A stretch of 64,000 bases of DNA from Oscillospiraceae bacterium (lineage in GTDB: Bacteria; Bacillota; Clostridia; Oscillospirales; Oscillospiraceae). The position numbers and the translations under genes were made by a program. The notes below the pieces were generated by a model. That model made no database searches, was not told the DNA's origin, and saw nothing but the letters and a program-made list of their open reading frames with translations. This document shows positions 54,310 to 62,933 of the stretch, piece after piece; within the stretch, counting starts at the first letter, position 1, and every line of letters begins with the position of its first letter. Location of the stretch: contig CADAUZ010000007.1 in the NCBI GenBank assembly GCA_902791215.1, positions 44,327 to 108,326 of the forward strand, in the 5' to 3' direction.

Positions 54310-54632
54310 CTTTTTGCCTTCTCCAAAGGCTGGCCAAGACCCGCCAGCTCCTGGATCGCATCAACGATGCCCTGACCACCCTCAAATACAAGCCAGATAA
54401 CGGTCCGCTGCTTTACGACTTGATCTTTCTGACCTACATTTCTGAGGAAAAGCTTCATCAGACAGATGTTCTCTATCGGCTGAACATCTCGAGACGGCAT
54501 TATTATCGGCTGAAGGAACAGGCTGTCAGCATCATCTCCCTCAGGCTCTGGTCAGTCCCAAGCTCAAATATTGACCTTTGGCTTGATCTTGTGTCAATGT
54601 TGAGCGACAAGTCCACGTCCAGCGGCAGATAA
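54310..54632 (+). pseudogene. 3' remnant of a helix-turn-helix-like gene
   Basis: The frame LQRLAKTRQLLDRINDALTT...YISEEKLHQTDVLYRLNISRR followed by HYYRLKEQAVSIISLRLW is a good helical protein with a helix-turn-helix-like NISRRHYYRLKEQ segment, but the frame opens after a TGA and has no start with a ribosome site. An ATG at 54420 is only internal. It looks like the 3' part of a small regulator of the kind found in phage or conjugative regions, though I cannot name the family. Confidence 0.55.
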
Positions 54633-54637
54633 ACGAC

Positions 54638-54676
54638 ACGGCGCCCGATCAGCCTCAAAAGCCTTTTGGGCGCCGT
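54638..54676 (-). terminator. Hairpin after dinB
   Basis: ACGGCGCCC...GGGCGCCGT, a 9-bp stem. T run is absent, so termination is weak or the stem stabilises the 3' end. Confidence 0.4.
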
Positions 54677-54707
54677 ACTTCGTTTTCCTTCCGGACAGGA
54701 TGCCTGC

Positions 54708-55967
54708 TCACGTTTTTTCCTGCTCGGACGCCTGTTTGCCCTTGAACTTGCGGGCAACCTGAAGTCCGTCCTTCATGACCGTACCGCGCTGGATGATGTC
54801 GGCGCCGAACTTGCTCCGCAAAGCGTCCACCGCCTTGTCCAGCTTCACATCGCGTTCCCGTCTGCCGCTGTCCTCCTCTCCAAACAGCGACATCTGCCCG
54901 CCCTCGTTTTCTCTTGTGAGGTTGGAAAGGGCGATGCTCATAAGCCGCAGCGGCCTGTGATCTTTCCACAGCTCACGGAGAAGACGCTTCGACAGCTCAT
55001 AGATCTCCCGCGTGGATTCCACCGGATGATCTGTCTTGCACTGATGCGAGCGATTTTTGAAGTCCAGATAGCGGATGGATACCGCCACGCAATAGGCCTT
55101 TGCCCCGTCACTGCGCATATGGGCCGAGACGCTGTCCGAAAGAGCCAGCAGGATTGCGTCTGCCGCTTCCAGCGTGGTCACGTTTTCCTCAAGCGTTACG
55201 GAATTACTGTAGCCCTTGGCTTCTTCCGGCTCTGCCCGGACGGGAGAATTGTCGATGCCGTTTGCGTAATTGCGGGCCTGTAGACTCATTTTGTCGCCGA
55301 GGATCCTCCGCAGAAGCTCCGGGTCTGCGTGCGCAAGCTCTCCGATTGTGTAGATATGTTCTTCCCGCAGCCGATTTGCGGAGGCACCGCCCACAAAGAG
55401 CAGATCCCCTACCGGCAGCGGCCAGAGCTTGTCCGGGATCTCCTCCGGATAGAGCGTGTGTACCTTGTCCGGCTTTTCAAAGTCGCTCGCCATCTTGGCG
55501 CAGAGCTTGTTGCGCCCGATACCGATATTCACCGTAAACCCAAGCTCATCCCGGATTTTATTTTTGATCGAGTGCGCCAGCGCAACAGGATCGGGGTACA
55601 TGTGTCCGGTTCCGGTCATATCCATAAAGCATTCGTCGATGGAGAATTCCTCCACGACCGGCGCATAGCTGCGGCAGATATCCTTAAATGCCTTGGAACA
55701 GGCCGAATACAGCTTGAAATCCGGTTTTGCGATCACAAGCTGAGGGCATTTTCTCAGCGCCATGGCGATCGGTTCGCCCGTCTTGATTTTGAACGCCTTC
55801 GCCGGGATAGACTTTGCGAGTACGACTCCCCTTCTGGATTCCGGGTCGCCCCCGATGCAGGATGGAATCAGGCGCAGATCGGGCTCGCCGTTTTTGACGC
55901 GCCGCGCTGCCTCCCAGGACAGGAAGGCACTGTTGACATCCACATGAAAGATAAGTCGTTCATTCAT
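54708..55967 (-). CDS. dinB: DinB-type Y-family DNA polymerase (Pol IV)
   Basis: 419 residues from ATG 55967 (MNERLIFHVDVNSAFLSWEA), with AGGAGG 8 bases upstream. Copies damaged DNA with low fidelity. The first catalytic acidic residue is in FHVDVNSAF, the second pair in FSIDECFMD. RGVVLAKS and the little-finger domain follow. A clamp-binding motif QMSLF lies in the C-terminal tail. It is the Clostridia variant with an inserted palm segment. Just downstream of the TetR gene on the same strand, but with its own ribosome site. Confidence 0.95.
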   Translation of the reverse strand: MNERLIFHVDVNSAFLSWEAARRVKNGEPDLRLIPSCIGGDPESRRGVVLAKSIPAKAFKIKTGEPIAMALRKCPQLVIAKPDFKLYSACSKAFKDICRSYAPVVEEFSIDECFMDMTGTGHMYPDPVALAHSIKNKIRDELGFTVNIGIGRNKLCAKMASDFEKPDKVHTLYPEEIPDKLWPLPVGDLLFVGGASANRLREEHIYTIGELAHADPELLRRILGDKMSLQARNYANGIDNSPVRAEPEEAKGYSNSVTLEENVTTLEAADAILLALSDSVSAHMRSDGAKAYCVAVSIRYLDFKNRSHQCKTDHPVESTREIYELSKRLLRELWKDHRPLRLMSIALSNLTRENEGGQMSLFGEEDSGRRERDVKLDKAVDALRSKFGADIIQRGTVMKDGLQVARKFKGKQASEQEKT

Positions 55968-56040
55968 CTCAGTGCCCTCCTTTTTATACGCGTTTTCCAG
56001 CAGCAGGCCCACAGTCTGTGCTTTTCTCCGCAGTTGTTGT

Positions 56041-56646
56041 TTATTTATAGGTTTCCAAATATGCCTTGACGATCCGGTGCAGGCTCTCTGCAATGTCCAG
56101 CCTTCCGTCGTCAAGCGCCCACTCAAACACGCAGCCTTTTACGATCGTGCAAATGTCCATGCTTAATAGATGTGGGTCTGCATCCTTTTTCAAAAAGCCC
56201 TGTTCGCGCGCATCGATCAACTCGCGCTCACAGCGGGCCATGACCGTTCCATCCGCAAAGCACCCATTTCCCTGTCCCATATAGGCCGACAGCGCCTTAT
56301 TCCCGGTCGTATAAAAACTCTTCATAAATTCCTCGCCGAGCGTCAGATAGCGGTCGGTCAGGTGCATATACAGCTCACAGATGCGCCCGGCGACATCTTC
56401 AAGCGGAGTCTCCAGCGCAAAGCTGTCGAAAGAGGCTTCACGCACAAAATACATAAGGAGATCGTCCTTATTCTGAAAATGGTGATAAAAAGTGCCGATG
56501 GACAGCCCCGCCTCTTCACAGACGCTGCGTACGGTGAGCGTGTCAGCGCCGTACTTTTTAATGAGCTCAACTGTTGTGTCTATCAGCTTCTGCTTTGCGT
56601 CTGTCGGTTCGGATGTCTTGGACGGACGCCCACGCTTATTAGCCAT
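56041..56646 (-). CDS. TetR/AcrR-family repressor
   Basis: 201 residues. N-terminal TetR helix-turn-helix (TLTVRSVCEEAGLSIGTFYHHF, 38-59) and a helical ligand domain. It is divergent from the DsbA/MBL/ADH operon at 56755 and shares a 109-base gap with it that contains overlapping promoters and two related operator-like sites, so it probably represses both itself and that operon. The inducer is unknown; an aldehyde or thiol-reactive compound would fit the regulated genes. Confidence 0.93.
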   Translation of the reverse strand: MANKRGRPSKTSEPTDAKQKLIDTTVELIKKYGADTLTVRSVCEEAGLSIGTFYHHFQNKDDLLMYFVREASFDSFALETPLEDVAGRICELYMHLTDRYLTLGEEFMKSFYTTGNKALSAYMGQGNGCFADGTVMARCERELIDAREQGFLKKDADPHLLSMDICTIVKGCVFEWALDDGRLDIAESLHRIVKAYLETYK

Positions 56647-56665
56647 TGAAGATCACCTCAAATTA

Positions 56666-56733
56666 AAACTCGTTCTAAAACTATTGACATCATAACACAC
56701 TTCGGCTATAATCGCAAATAGAACGTGTTTTAT
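56666..56733. promoter_or_regulatory. Divergent overlapping promoters with two operator-like sites
   Basis: Plus strand: TTGACA (56684-56689), 17 bases, TATAAT (56707-56712), a perfect consensus. Minus strand: TTGCGA (56717-56712), 17 bases, TATGAT (56694-56689). Two inverted copies of TAAAAC-x-CGTTCTA flank the pair: TTAAAACTCGTTCTA (from about 56664) and TAGAACGTGTTTTA (about 56718-56731). Each reads as a degenerate AAC-xx-GTT dyad. A single TetR dimer on each site would block both directions. Confidence 0.75.
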
Positions 56734-56754
56734 AATTTGAAAGAAGGTCACTAC

Positions 56755-57456
56755 ATGAAAATCACTTATTGGTCCGACTACGCCTGCCCATATTGCTATA
56801 TCGGAGAAGCGCGCTTGAAAAAGGCTCTGGAACAGATACCCGAACTCAAGGGAACCGAAATCGAGATGAAGAGCTTCCAGCTGGACCCCTCTGCCGGGCA
56901 GCATGCCGAGAGCGATACCCAGACTCGCTTTGCTCACAAATACGGCATCAGTATGGAGGCCGCCGGGCAGCAAATTGAAACGATCTCCCGGATGGGGCGT
57001 GATGAGGGCATTGACTTCAAGTATGCTACGACGCTCTTTACCAACACGATGGACGCCCATCGTCTGACCAAGCTGGCCCAGAGCAAGGGCGATCCCGAGC
57101 TGACCGAGCATTTGATCGAAGCGCTGTTTGACGCCTACTTTACCCAGAACAAGGAGCTGGCCGATCACGCCCTGCTGCAGGAGATCGGCGAGCGCTGCGG
57201 CCTGGATGCGGAGGAGGTGCGGGAGGTGCTGAACTCCGACCGCTATCATGATGATGTCGTCATGGATGAACGGGAGGCCGCGTACCATGGCGTGCACGCG
57301 GTCCCCTTCTTTGTGATCAATGGCAAGTACAGCATCTCCGGGGCTCCCGATACCGAGGGACTGCGGCAGGCATTAATTAAGCTGATGGTAAAAGAGGCTG
57401 AGGAGCAGATGGCTTCCGGCATGAGCTGCGGCCCCGAGGGCTGCAAGCTCCGCTAA
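56755..57456 (+). CDS. DsbA-family oxidoreductase (FrnE-like)
   Basis: 233 residues from ATG 56755 (MKITYWSDYACPYCYIG). Thioredoxin fold with an all-helical insertion; active-site CPYC at 11-14. No signal peptide, so cytoplasmic, as for FrnE/2-hydroxychromene isomerase relatives that handle disulfides under oxidative or xenobiotic stress. The C-terminus SCGPEGC adds a second cysteine pair typical of FrnE. First gene of a four-gene operon. Confidence 0.93.
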   Translation: MKITYWSDYACPYCYIGEARLKKALEQIPELKGTEIEMKSFQLDPSAGQHAESDTQTRFAHKYGISMEAAGQQIETISRMGRDEGIDFKYATTLFTNTMDAHRLTKLAQSKGDPELTEHLIEALFDAYFTQNKELADHALLQEIGERCGLDAEEVREVLNSDRYHDDVVMDEREAAYHGVHAVPFFVINGKYSISGAPDTEGLRQALIKLMVKEAEEQMASGMSCGPEGCKLR

Positions 57457-57460
57457 GGCT

Positions 57461-58081
57461 ATGGTACGCTGTGTGCCCGTCAAGGGCTATTTTGCCGAGA
57501 ACTGCTTTTTCTATATCGACGAGGTTTCGAGACATGGCTTTGTGATCGACCCCGGCGCGGAGGGACAACGGCTGCTCTCCCTCATCCGCCGGGAGGGCTG
57601 GGGCATCGAGGCGATCCTGCTGACCCACGGACATTTCGACCACACCGGTGCGGTCAATGAACTACGGGACACTCTGGGTATCCCTGTCTATGCCCACGAG
57701 AATTCCGACCGGTATCTGCTGGACGGAGAGATGAACCTGTCCGCATTCTGCATCGGGGAGAAGGTGATTCGCAATGTCTGCACGCTCCGGGATGGAGACA
57801 CAGTAAGTTTGCGAGACGGCTCCTGCTGCCTGCGGGTCATTCACACGCCCGGCCACACCACGGATTCCGTGGTCTATTACAGTGAAAAAGACCGTGTCGC
57901 ATTCGTTGGCGACACGATCTTCAAAGGTAGTATCGGGAATTATCAGTATCCGGGTGGTAATCGTCAGGAACTTGTGGAAAGCATTACGGAAAGAATTTTT
58001 ACGCTGCCTGATGCCACCGCCCTTTATTCCGGTCACTCGGAGGCAACGACCGTCGGCATAGAAAAAGGAAGATATTATTGA
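57461..58081 (+). CDS. MBL-fold hydrolase (glyoxalase II-like)
   Basis: 206 residues. Zinc-binding THGHFDHTG at 55-63 (H56, H58, D60, H61) plus HTPGHTTDS and GDTIF further on. Resembles thioester or hydroxyacylglutathione hydrolases. Starts 4 bases after the DsbA gene. Likely detoxifies the product of a thiol adduct. Confidence 0.92.
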   Translation: MVRCVPVKGYFAENCFFYIDEVSRHGFVIDPGAEGQRLLSLIRREGWGIEAILLTHGHFDHTGAVNELRDTLGIPVYAHENSDRYLLDGEMNLSAFCIGEKVIRNVCTLRDGDTVSLRDGSCCLRVIHTPGHTTDSVVYYSEKDRVAFVGDTIFKGSIGNYQYPGGNRQELVESITERIFTLPDATALYSGHSEATTVGIEKGRYY

Positions 58082-58100
58082 ATATCAGGAGGAAACTTAC

Positions 58101-59213
58101 ATGTGGACCTATCATGAACCCGCAAAACTGATCTTTGGCGTTGGAGCCGCGGAAAACCTCAACAGCGAGCTGGAAGCATTGGGCGTAACGAAAGCTGTGC
58201 TCCTGTCGTCCAAATCCATGTTCCGCCAAGGGATCCCCCAGCAGCTTGCCGAGCTGACCGGCGGGAAGATCGTTGCCATCTCCACCGAGGTCGAGCCGGA
58301 CCCTACGGTAGAGAACGTGGATCACGCTGCAGCTCTCGCCCGGCAGAATGGAGCAGACTGCGTGATCGGACTTGGCGGCGGCAGTGTGATCGACTGTGCA
58401 AAGGCGACCGCGGCCGCAGTGGCAGAGAATCTGACCGCGGCGGAGCTGGTACGCAAGAAAGATGTCAGGGATGCGCTGCCGATCATTGCGATTCCCACTA
58501 CGGCTGGCACCGGAAGTGAAGTCACGCGTGTTGCTGTCATCAGCGATAAGAGTGCCGGGCTGAAGTTGGCGGTCTATTCTCAGGCACTGTTTCCCAAGCT
58601 GGCGCTTGTCGATCCGCAGTACACCGCTTCCGTCCCCAAGCGGACGACGGCAGCGACCGGACTGGATGCGCTGGCCCATGCGCTGGATGCTCTGTCCAGC
58701 CGGAACCCCTCTCCTGTCACAAACGCCTTGGCGCAAAAAGCCTGCGAACTGATCGTGAAGAATCTGGAGGCTGTGCTGGAGGACGGAAACAATCTGGACG
58801 CTCGTGCCGGCATGAGTCAGGCCAGCACCATTGCAGGTCTTGCCTTCTCCCAGACGGGAACCGCCGGTTCTCACGCCTGCAGCTACCGGCTCTCCATCGA
58901 GCACCATATCCCCCACGGGGAAGCCTGTGCCTTTACGCTGGATCGCTGGGTCGAGATCAATGCAGAGGCTCGCCCGGAGCTGCGGCAGATCTATCAGGCC
59001 ATCGGTTTTGAGAACGAAGCGGCCTTTGCCGCATGGATCAACCGCATGAAGGCGAAAGGCGAACTGCGCACGACGCTGCGGGAATGCGGCGTGACAGACC
59101 GCGCCGAGATCGCGGCCTTTGCTGAGCATGCTCTGAAAAACAACAACTATGCCAACAATGTCGCTCAGATCGGGTATGAGGGCTTGTGCAAGCTCTTTGA
59201 GGAAAAGTTCTGA
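58101..59213 (+). CDS. Iron-containing alcohol dehydrogenase
   Basis: 370 residues. Rossmann-type N-terminal part with GGGSVIDCAKA and an iron-binding C-terminal part with GLDALAHALDAL and EHHIPHGEACAF, which carry the metal histidines. Reduces or oxidises short aldehydes and alcohols with NAD(P)H. Third gene of the TetR-controlled operon, preceded by GAGGAAA. Confidence 0.95.
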   Translation: MWTYHEPAKLIFGVGAAENLNSELEALGVTKAVLLSSKSMFRQGIPQQLAELTGGKIVAISTEVEPDPTVENVDHAAALARQNGADCVIGLGGGSVIDCAKATAAAVAENLTAAELVRKKDVRDALPIIAIPTTAGTGSEVTRVAVISDKSAGLKLAVYSQALFPKLALVDPQYTASVPKRTTAATGLDALAHALDALSSRNPSPVTNALAQKACELIVKNLEAVLEDGNNLDARAGMSQASTIAGLAFSQTGTAGSHACSYRLSIEHHIPHGEACAFTLDRWVEINAEARPELRQIYQAIGFENEAAFAAWINRMKAKGELRTTLRECGVTDRAEIAAFAEHALKNNNYANNVAQIGYEGLCKLFEEKF

Positions 59214-59218
59214 ACACA

Positions 59219-59944
59219 GTGGAAGGCCGGGATAATAAATCGCAGGCACTTTATCTGACCTGTGAAAAGTACTATATCTTTGAGCTGCTGATCTTTGCGG
59301 GCGGCATGATGGGCGCTTACACGTATAACCTCCGCGGCGGCGTGTTCTGCAACGTCCAGACGGCGAATGTGGTTCTGATGGCATTGGCCTTCGGACACGG
59401 GCAGTGGCAAAAAGGGTTTTATTATCTGATCCCCATTACCGCATATTTTGCCGAAGCTGCTGTCTCCGAAGCATTGCCGTCCGGAATCCGGCACAAAAAC
59501 TTTTTGCGCTGGGATACCTGCCTGATCGCTTTTGAGATTCTGATCCTGTTTCTGCTGGGCTTCGTACCGCTGACATGGCCTGCACAGATCGTGCAGGTGA
59601 CCATCAACTTTCTCTGCTCCATGCAGTACAACACCTTCCGCCAGGCAGAGGGAATCCCCATGGCGACGACCTTTGTGACCAATCACATTCGGCAGACCGG
59701 AATCTGGACGGTAACTGCGATCCGCAAGAAGGATCCTGCCGCGCGCAGCCGTGCCTGGAAGCACTTTCGTATGGTGGCGGTATTCTTCCTGGGTGGATTG
59801 CTTCTCACCCTGTGCTGCAGTGCGCTTCAGGCAAAAGCGATTTGGGTTGCTGTATTGCCGCTGGCTGTAACGCTTGTTCTTCTGCTGCGTGCAGATCTTA
59901 TTTTGGAACGGCAGTTATTTGATTTAAAACCGCATGGACATTGA
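59219..59944 (+). CDS. YoaK/DUF1275-family membrane protein
   Basis: 241 residues, GTG start 5 bases after the ADH gene. Six membrane helices with the family pattern GGMMGAYTYNLRGGVFCNVQTAN near helix 1-2. Function unknown, maybe a small permease. It belongs to the operon and may export the compound that the other enzymes handle. Confidence 0.9.
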   Translation: MEGRDNKSQALYLTCEKYYIFELLIFAGGMMGAYTYNLRGGVFCNVQTANVVLMALAFGHGQWQKGFYYLIPITAYFAEAAVSEALPSGIRHKNFLRWDTCLIAFEILILFLLGFVPLTWPAQIVQVTINFLCSMQYNTFRQAEGIPMATTFVTNHIRQTGIWTVTAIRKKDPAARSRAWKHFRMVAVFFLGGLLLTLCCSALQAKAIWVAVLPLAVTLVLLLRADLILERQLFDLKPHGH

Positions 59945-59960
59945 AATGGGGGGTAACAAA

Positions 59961-60060
59961 ATGGAAGTCATGGACGCCATCAAGACGCGATACAGTGTTC
60001 GCAATTATGCAAAGAAGGCAATCGAACCTGAGAAGATCGAACAGATACGGTCAAATCTTC
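59961..60060 (+). pseudogene. 5' fragment of a nitroreductase gene
   Basis: MEVMDAIKTRYSVRNYAKKA-IEPEKIEQI is the N-terminus of a nitroreductase-family protein. Beyond residue 29 the frame runs into unrelated residues antisense to the next gene, so the gene is cut. It begins 16 bases after the DUF1275 stop (GAAATGGGGGGTAAC ribosome site), so it was the last gene of the operon before being lost. Confidence 0.72.
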
Positions 60061-60077
60061 TCCAAGGACGCGCGTTT

Positions 60078-60713
60078 TCATTTTGCATTTCTCCTGACCT
60101 TCAAAAGCATCATGATCCCGTAACCGAGCATGGTGAGCAAAATCATGACTGTGAGATAATCCGCGAGGAAGAACACTCGCGGTTCGCTGTAATCGAAAAA
60201 GGCAAAGGGCAGTTTCAGAAATAGGTAAGCCGGGATCTGCCTTTTCACGAAAGCATAAGCGCCATACAGAGAAACAGCGCCAAGGCAGCCCAGAACAGCG
60301 GCTTTTTTCCTGCCCTTTGGCAGCATCGCGCTCAGATGGGTTCCGGCATGGAGGCTCATCAGGACAAACCCCCAGTTTGCCAGCGGCAGATGGATGGCAC
60401 GGGCGACAGAGGAAACACCATCAGTCGGCAGAAAAGTATACAGGTGCTTGCTTATCAGAATACCGCACAGTGGCTGGGCGATCATGAAGATCAGGAGCAA
60501 GAGGTTCAGCGCCGTCTGAAAAACGCGCTGCGGCGAATACTGCCCCTTGAACAGGTTCTTCCACCATGCGCGATTCATCCAATGATGCAGGATGAACAGC
60601 GCCAGCATCAGCGTTCCCGCCACTTCGTGGAAAGCCTCCCCGATCAGAGAGTAGGCCATCAACAGAGGCAGCAGGAGCACCATGGCGGCGTCAAGAATCT
60701 TTCTCTTTGGCAT
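60078..60713 (-). CDS. DUF4405-type membrane protein (cytochrome b561-like)
   Basis: 211 residues, about five membrane helices. Histidines inside helices (LFILHHWMNRAWW, MSLHAGTH, RAIHLPLANWGF) fit b-type heme ligands seen in DUF4405 and b561-like proteins. Immediately downstream of the flavodoxin lipoprotein gene, sharing its strand, so a membrane electron-transfer pair is likely. Confidence 0.85.
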   Translation of the reverse strand: MPKRKILDAAMVLLLPLLMAYSLIGEAFHEVAGTLMLALFILHHWMNRAWWKNLFKGQYSPQRVFQTALNLLLLIFMIAQPLCGILISKHLYTFLPTDGVSSVARAIHLPLANWGFVLMSLHAGTHLSAMLPKGRKKAAVLGCLGAVSLYGAYAFVKRQIPAYLFLKLPFAFFDYSEPRVFFLADYLTVMILLTMLGYGIMMLLKVRRNAK

Positions 60714-60714
60714 A

Positions 60715-61431
60715 TCACAAGCCCAGCTCGCTCAGCCAGCTTGTGACCGTGACGCGCACTTTATCGGGGTTATTCTGCGCATCGGTACCGGCAATGGCAA
60801 GCCCCTTCGCTATGGTGCATTCCGGAAAGGCTGCGGCAAGACTTCGGTCAAAGCCCGACAGGCCGCTGCCCGCATGGGTGGAGAACGGGATCAGCGTTTT
60901 CCCGGAAAGAGGGGTGCTTTCAAACACGGTATACATGATCATCGGCCAGTCGCCCCACCATACAGGGGCGCCGATAAAGATCGTACCGTAGTTTTCAAAG
61001 TCAGGAAGCTCCCCGGCATAGGCCGGACGGGCTCCGTCTCTCTGCTCCTGCAAGCCTACGTCGGTCAGTTCCTTGTAGGTCGTGGGATAGTGATCGTCTA
61101 CCGGGAGAACCTCATACAGATCCGCTCCGGTCGCTTCTGCTATCATCTCAGCCACGATGGCGGTGTTGCCTTTTTCGATCACTCCCACATTGTACTGCTC
61201 CCCGGTGCGGGAGAAGAAGAGCACGAGTATCTCTCTTCCAGACTCCTCGGAGACTTCATCGGTAACCGCGGCCTCCTGCGCTGATGCTTCCTCTGTGGGA
61301 TACAGTGCTGCGGTTTCGGCGACACTCTCCTGCGTCTGCTGAGAAGCAGGCTGTGTTTGCGCTGCCGAGCCGCAGGCAGCAAGGCTGAACAACAAAACCG
61401 CCGCCAGCAAAACAGAGATCGTTTTCTTCAT
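60715..61431 (-). CDS. Flavodoxin-like lipoprotein
   Basis: 238 residues. Lipobox LAAC gives a lipid-modified C20, then a 45-residue low-complexity spacer. A flavodoxin domain follows (VLFFSRTGEQYNVG for the phosphate loop, APVWWGDWPM for the isoalloxazine loop). An extracellular or membrane-surface flavodoxin, unusual compared with cytoplasmic flavodoxins, and probably the partner of the DUF4405 heme protein. Confidence 0.92.
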   Translation of the reverse strand: MKKTISVLLAAVLLFSLAACGSAAQTQPASQQTQESVAETAALYPTEEASAQEAAVTDEVSEESGREILVLFFSRTGEQYNVGVIEKGNTAIVAEMIAEATGADLYEVLPVDDHYPTTYKELTDVGLQEQRDGARPAYAGELPDFENYGTIFIGAPVWWGDWPMIMYTVFESTPLSGKTLIPFSTHAGSGLSGFDRSLAAAFPECTIAKGLAIAGTDAQNNPDKVRVTVTSWLSELGL

Positions 61432-61450
61432 GGTATTTCCTTTCTGCCTG

Positions 61451-61690
61451 TCAAAAACTGTGCTCCGTCAGCCACGCCACTGCCTTTTCGACCAGATCGG
61501 TGATGTCTGTGCCGTCAGCCGTGATGACGGTCTGTTTCTCCAGGCCCTTGTGGAAATCGATGTGCTCGGCCTCCGCAATGGCGTTTTTCAGATAGTTGTT
61601 GTCATCTGAGAAGCCTGGGTTCGGCTGGATCTGGCAGATGCTCCAGGCCTGCAGGATGGCGCTGACGGAAACTCCGTGATACAGGAGCCC
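61451..61690 (-). pseudogene. 3' fragment of an unidentified gene
   Basis: In one minus-strand frame the sequence reads as coding (SAILQAWSICQIQPNPGF..., HIDFHKGLEKQTVITADG, AVAWLTEHSF then stop at 61451) for about 79 codons, but upstream it meets a stop with no start. It lies between two intact genes. It is probably the C-terminal half of a lost protein; I do not recognise the family. Confidence 0.5.
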
Positions 61691-61705
61691 CTTACATTAT
61701 CCATT

Positions 61706-62290
61706 TTATTCCTTTTGTTCCGCCGGGTCAAGCATGCGGATCACTTTCGCCGGTACGCCGCCCACGACGGCATAGTCCGGCACGTCCTTCGTGACAACCG
61801 CGCCTGCCGCAACGACCGCATAGGCCCCGATCGTGACGCCCGGGCAGATCGTGACATTCATGCCCAGCCACGCGTTCTTCTTGACCAGCACTTTTCCGTA
61901 GGTGTAACGGGTGTGCCGCGCGTTCATGTCATGGTTGATCGTGGCGATCCTCAGTCCCGGCGCGGCCATGGAGCCGTCCTCGAACTCGATCCCGCCGGAC
62001 GCCGAAAGAATGGCGGAGTGATTGATGAAAACGCCCTTTCCGAACTTGACTCTGTTCCCGAAATCGCAGATAAACGGGGTGAGGATACGCACATCATTCA
62101 GCTTTCTGCCGAACAGCTCTTCCAGATAGCCAACATAGGCAGGGTCATCGGGCATCGTGGCGTTTGCCTTGGCGCAGAGCGTTCTGGCACGCATCATTTC
62201 TTCCACGGCCTCTTTGAAATAGGGTTCCCGGGTATCCGTCGGCCCGCCCCGATCCATCAGGTCGTATACATAGCCTTTTTCATAATCCAT
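61706..62290 (-). CDS. Maltose O-acetyltransferase-like hexapeptide protein
   Basis: 194 residues from ATG 62290 (MDYEKGYVYDL) with AGGAG upstream. Left-handed beta-helix repeats (GNRVKFGKGVFINH, WLGMNVTICPGVTIGAYAVVAAGAVVTKDVP) and the CoA/sugar-binding N-terminal helix are present. Transfers acetyl to a sugar or related acceptor. Part of a two-gene unit with the flavodoxin. Confidence 0.92.
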   Translation of the reverse strand: MDYEKGYVYDLMDRGGPTDTREPYFKEAVEEMMRARTLCAKANATMPDDPAYVGYLEELFGRKLNDVRILTPFICDFGNRVKFGKGVFINHSAILSASGGIEFEDGSMAAPGLRIATINHDMNARHTRYTYGKVLVKKNAWLGMNVTICPGVTIGAYAVVAAGAVVTKDVPDYAVVGGVPAKVIRMLDPAEQKE

Positions 62291-62301
62291 CTGTTTTCTC
62301 C

Positions 62302-62823
62302 TCACAGCAGGCTGTTTGCAGAGAGCCAGCGCTTTACGGCTTCTTTGGAATCGGCCGCGCCGCTGCCCGTGATGGGCAGTCCGCTCTTCACAACCGCGCC
62401 GGGGCATGCGCGTTTGATGTCCCGCTCGCTGCCGCCCATGCCGCTGCCCTCGTTGGTGCAGAGCGGCAGGATGGTCTTGCCGGTGAAATCGTAATGCTCC
62501 AGGAAGGTGAAAACAGCCATCGGCATGGTGCCCCAGTAGTTTGGGTAGGCAAGCACGATGGTATCATACCCGTCGATGGAGTCCGGCAGGGAAACCAGCT
62601 CCGGCCTGGCCTTCGCCCGCAGATCCTTCTTTGCCTCTTCGATGCAGGTCATGTAGACCGGCGAGTAAGGATTCTTCATCTCAATTTTGAAGCTGTCCGC
62701 CGGGAGCAGCTCTTTCATGATGTTGCAGACGATTTCCGTGTTGCCTGCTTTCACATAGCGCATCGCGCCGCCGAAATAGTTCTCATCCGCTCTGGAATAG
62801 AAAGCGATCAAAGTTTTGGCCAT
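62302..62823 (-). CDS. Flavodoxin-family protein
   Basis: 173 residues. LIAFYSRADENYFGG phosphate loop and AYPNYWGTMPMAVFTFLE. No signal peptide, so cytoplasmic. Divergent from lysR; overlapping promoters suggest LysR control, as is usual for LysR-flavodoxin/NADPH-reductase pairs. Confidence 0.93.
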   Translation of the reverse strand: MAKTLIAFYSRADENYFGGAMRYVKAGNTEIVCNIMKELLPADSFKIEMKNPYSPVYMTCIEEAKKDLRAKARPELVSLPDSIDGYDTIVLAYPNYWGTMPMAVFTFLEHYDFTGKTILPLCTNEGSGMGGSERDIKRACPGAVVKSGLPITGSGAADSKEAVKRWLSANSLL

Positions 62824-62855
62824 TGTTTGTTCCTCCTGTTTTTTGTTCTGAGTCC

Positions 62856-62902
62856 ATTATACGCATCAACTATTGCATTGTCTAATTGAAATGCTGTATA
62901 AT
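62856..62902. promoter_or_regulatory. Divergent promoters of flavodoxin and lysR
   Basis: Plus (lysR): TTGCAT (62873-62878), 18 bases, TATAAT (62897-62902). Minus (flavodoxin): TAGACA (62884-62879), 17 bases, TATAAT (62861-62856). The sequence between holds T-rich/A-rich dyads of the LysR T-N11-A type, so the regulator probably binds here. Confidence 0.72.
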
Positions 62903-62933
62903 CAATTAAATTCTTAAATAGCAGGAGCAAACG

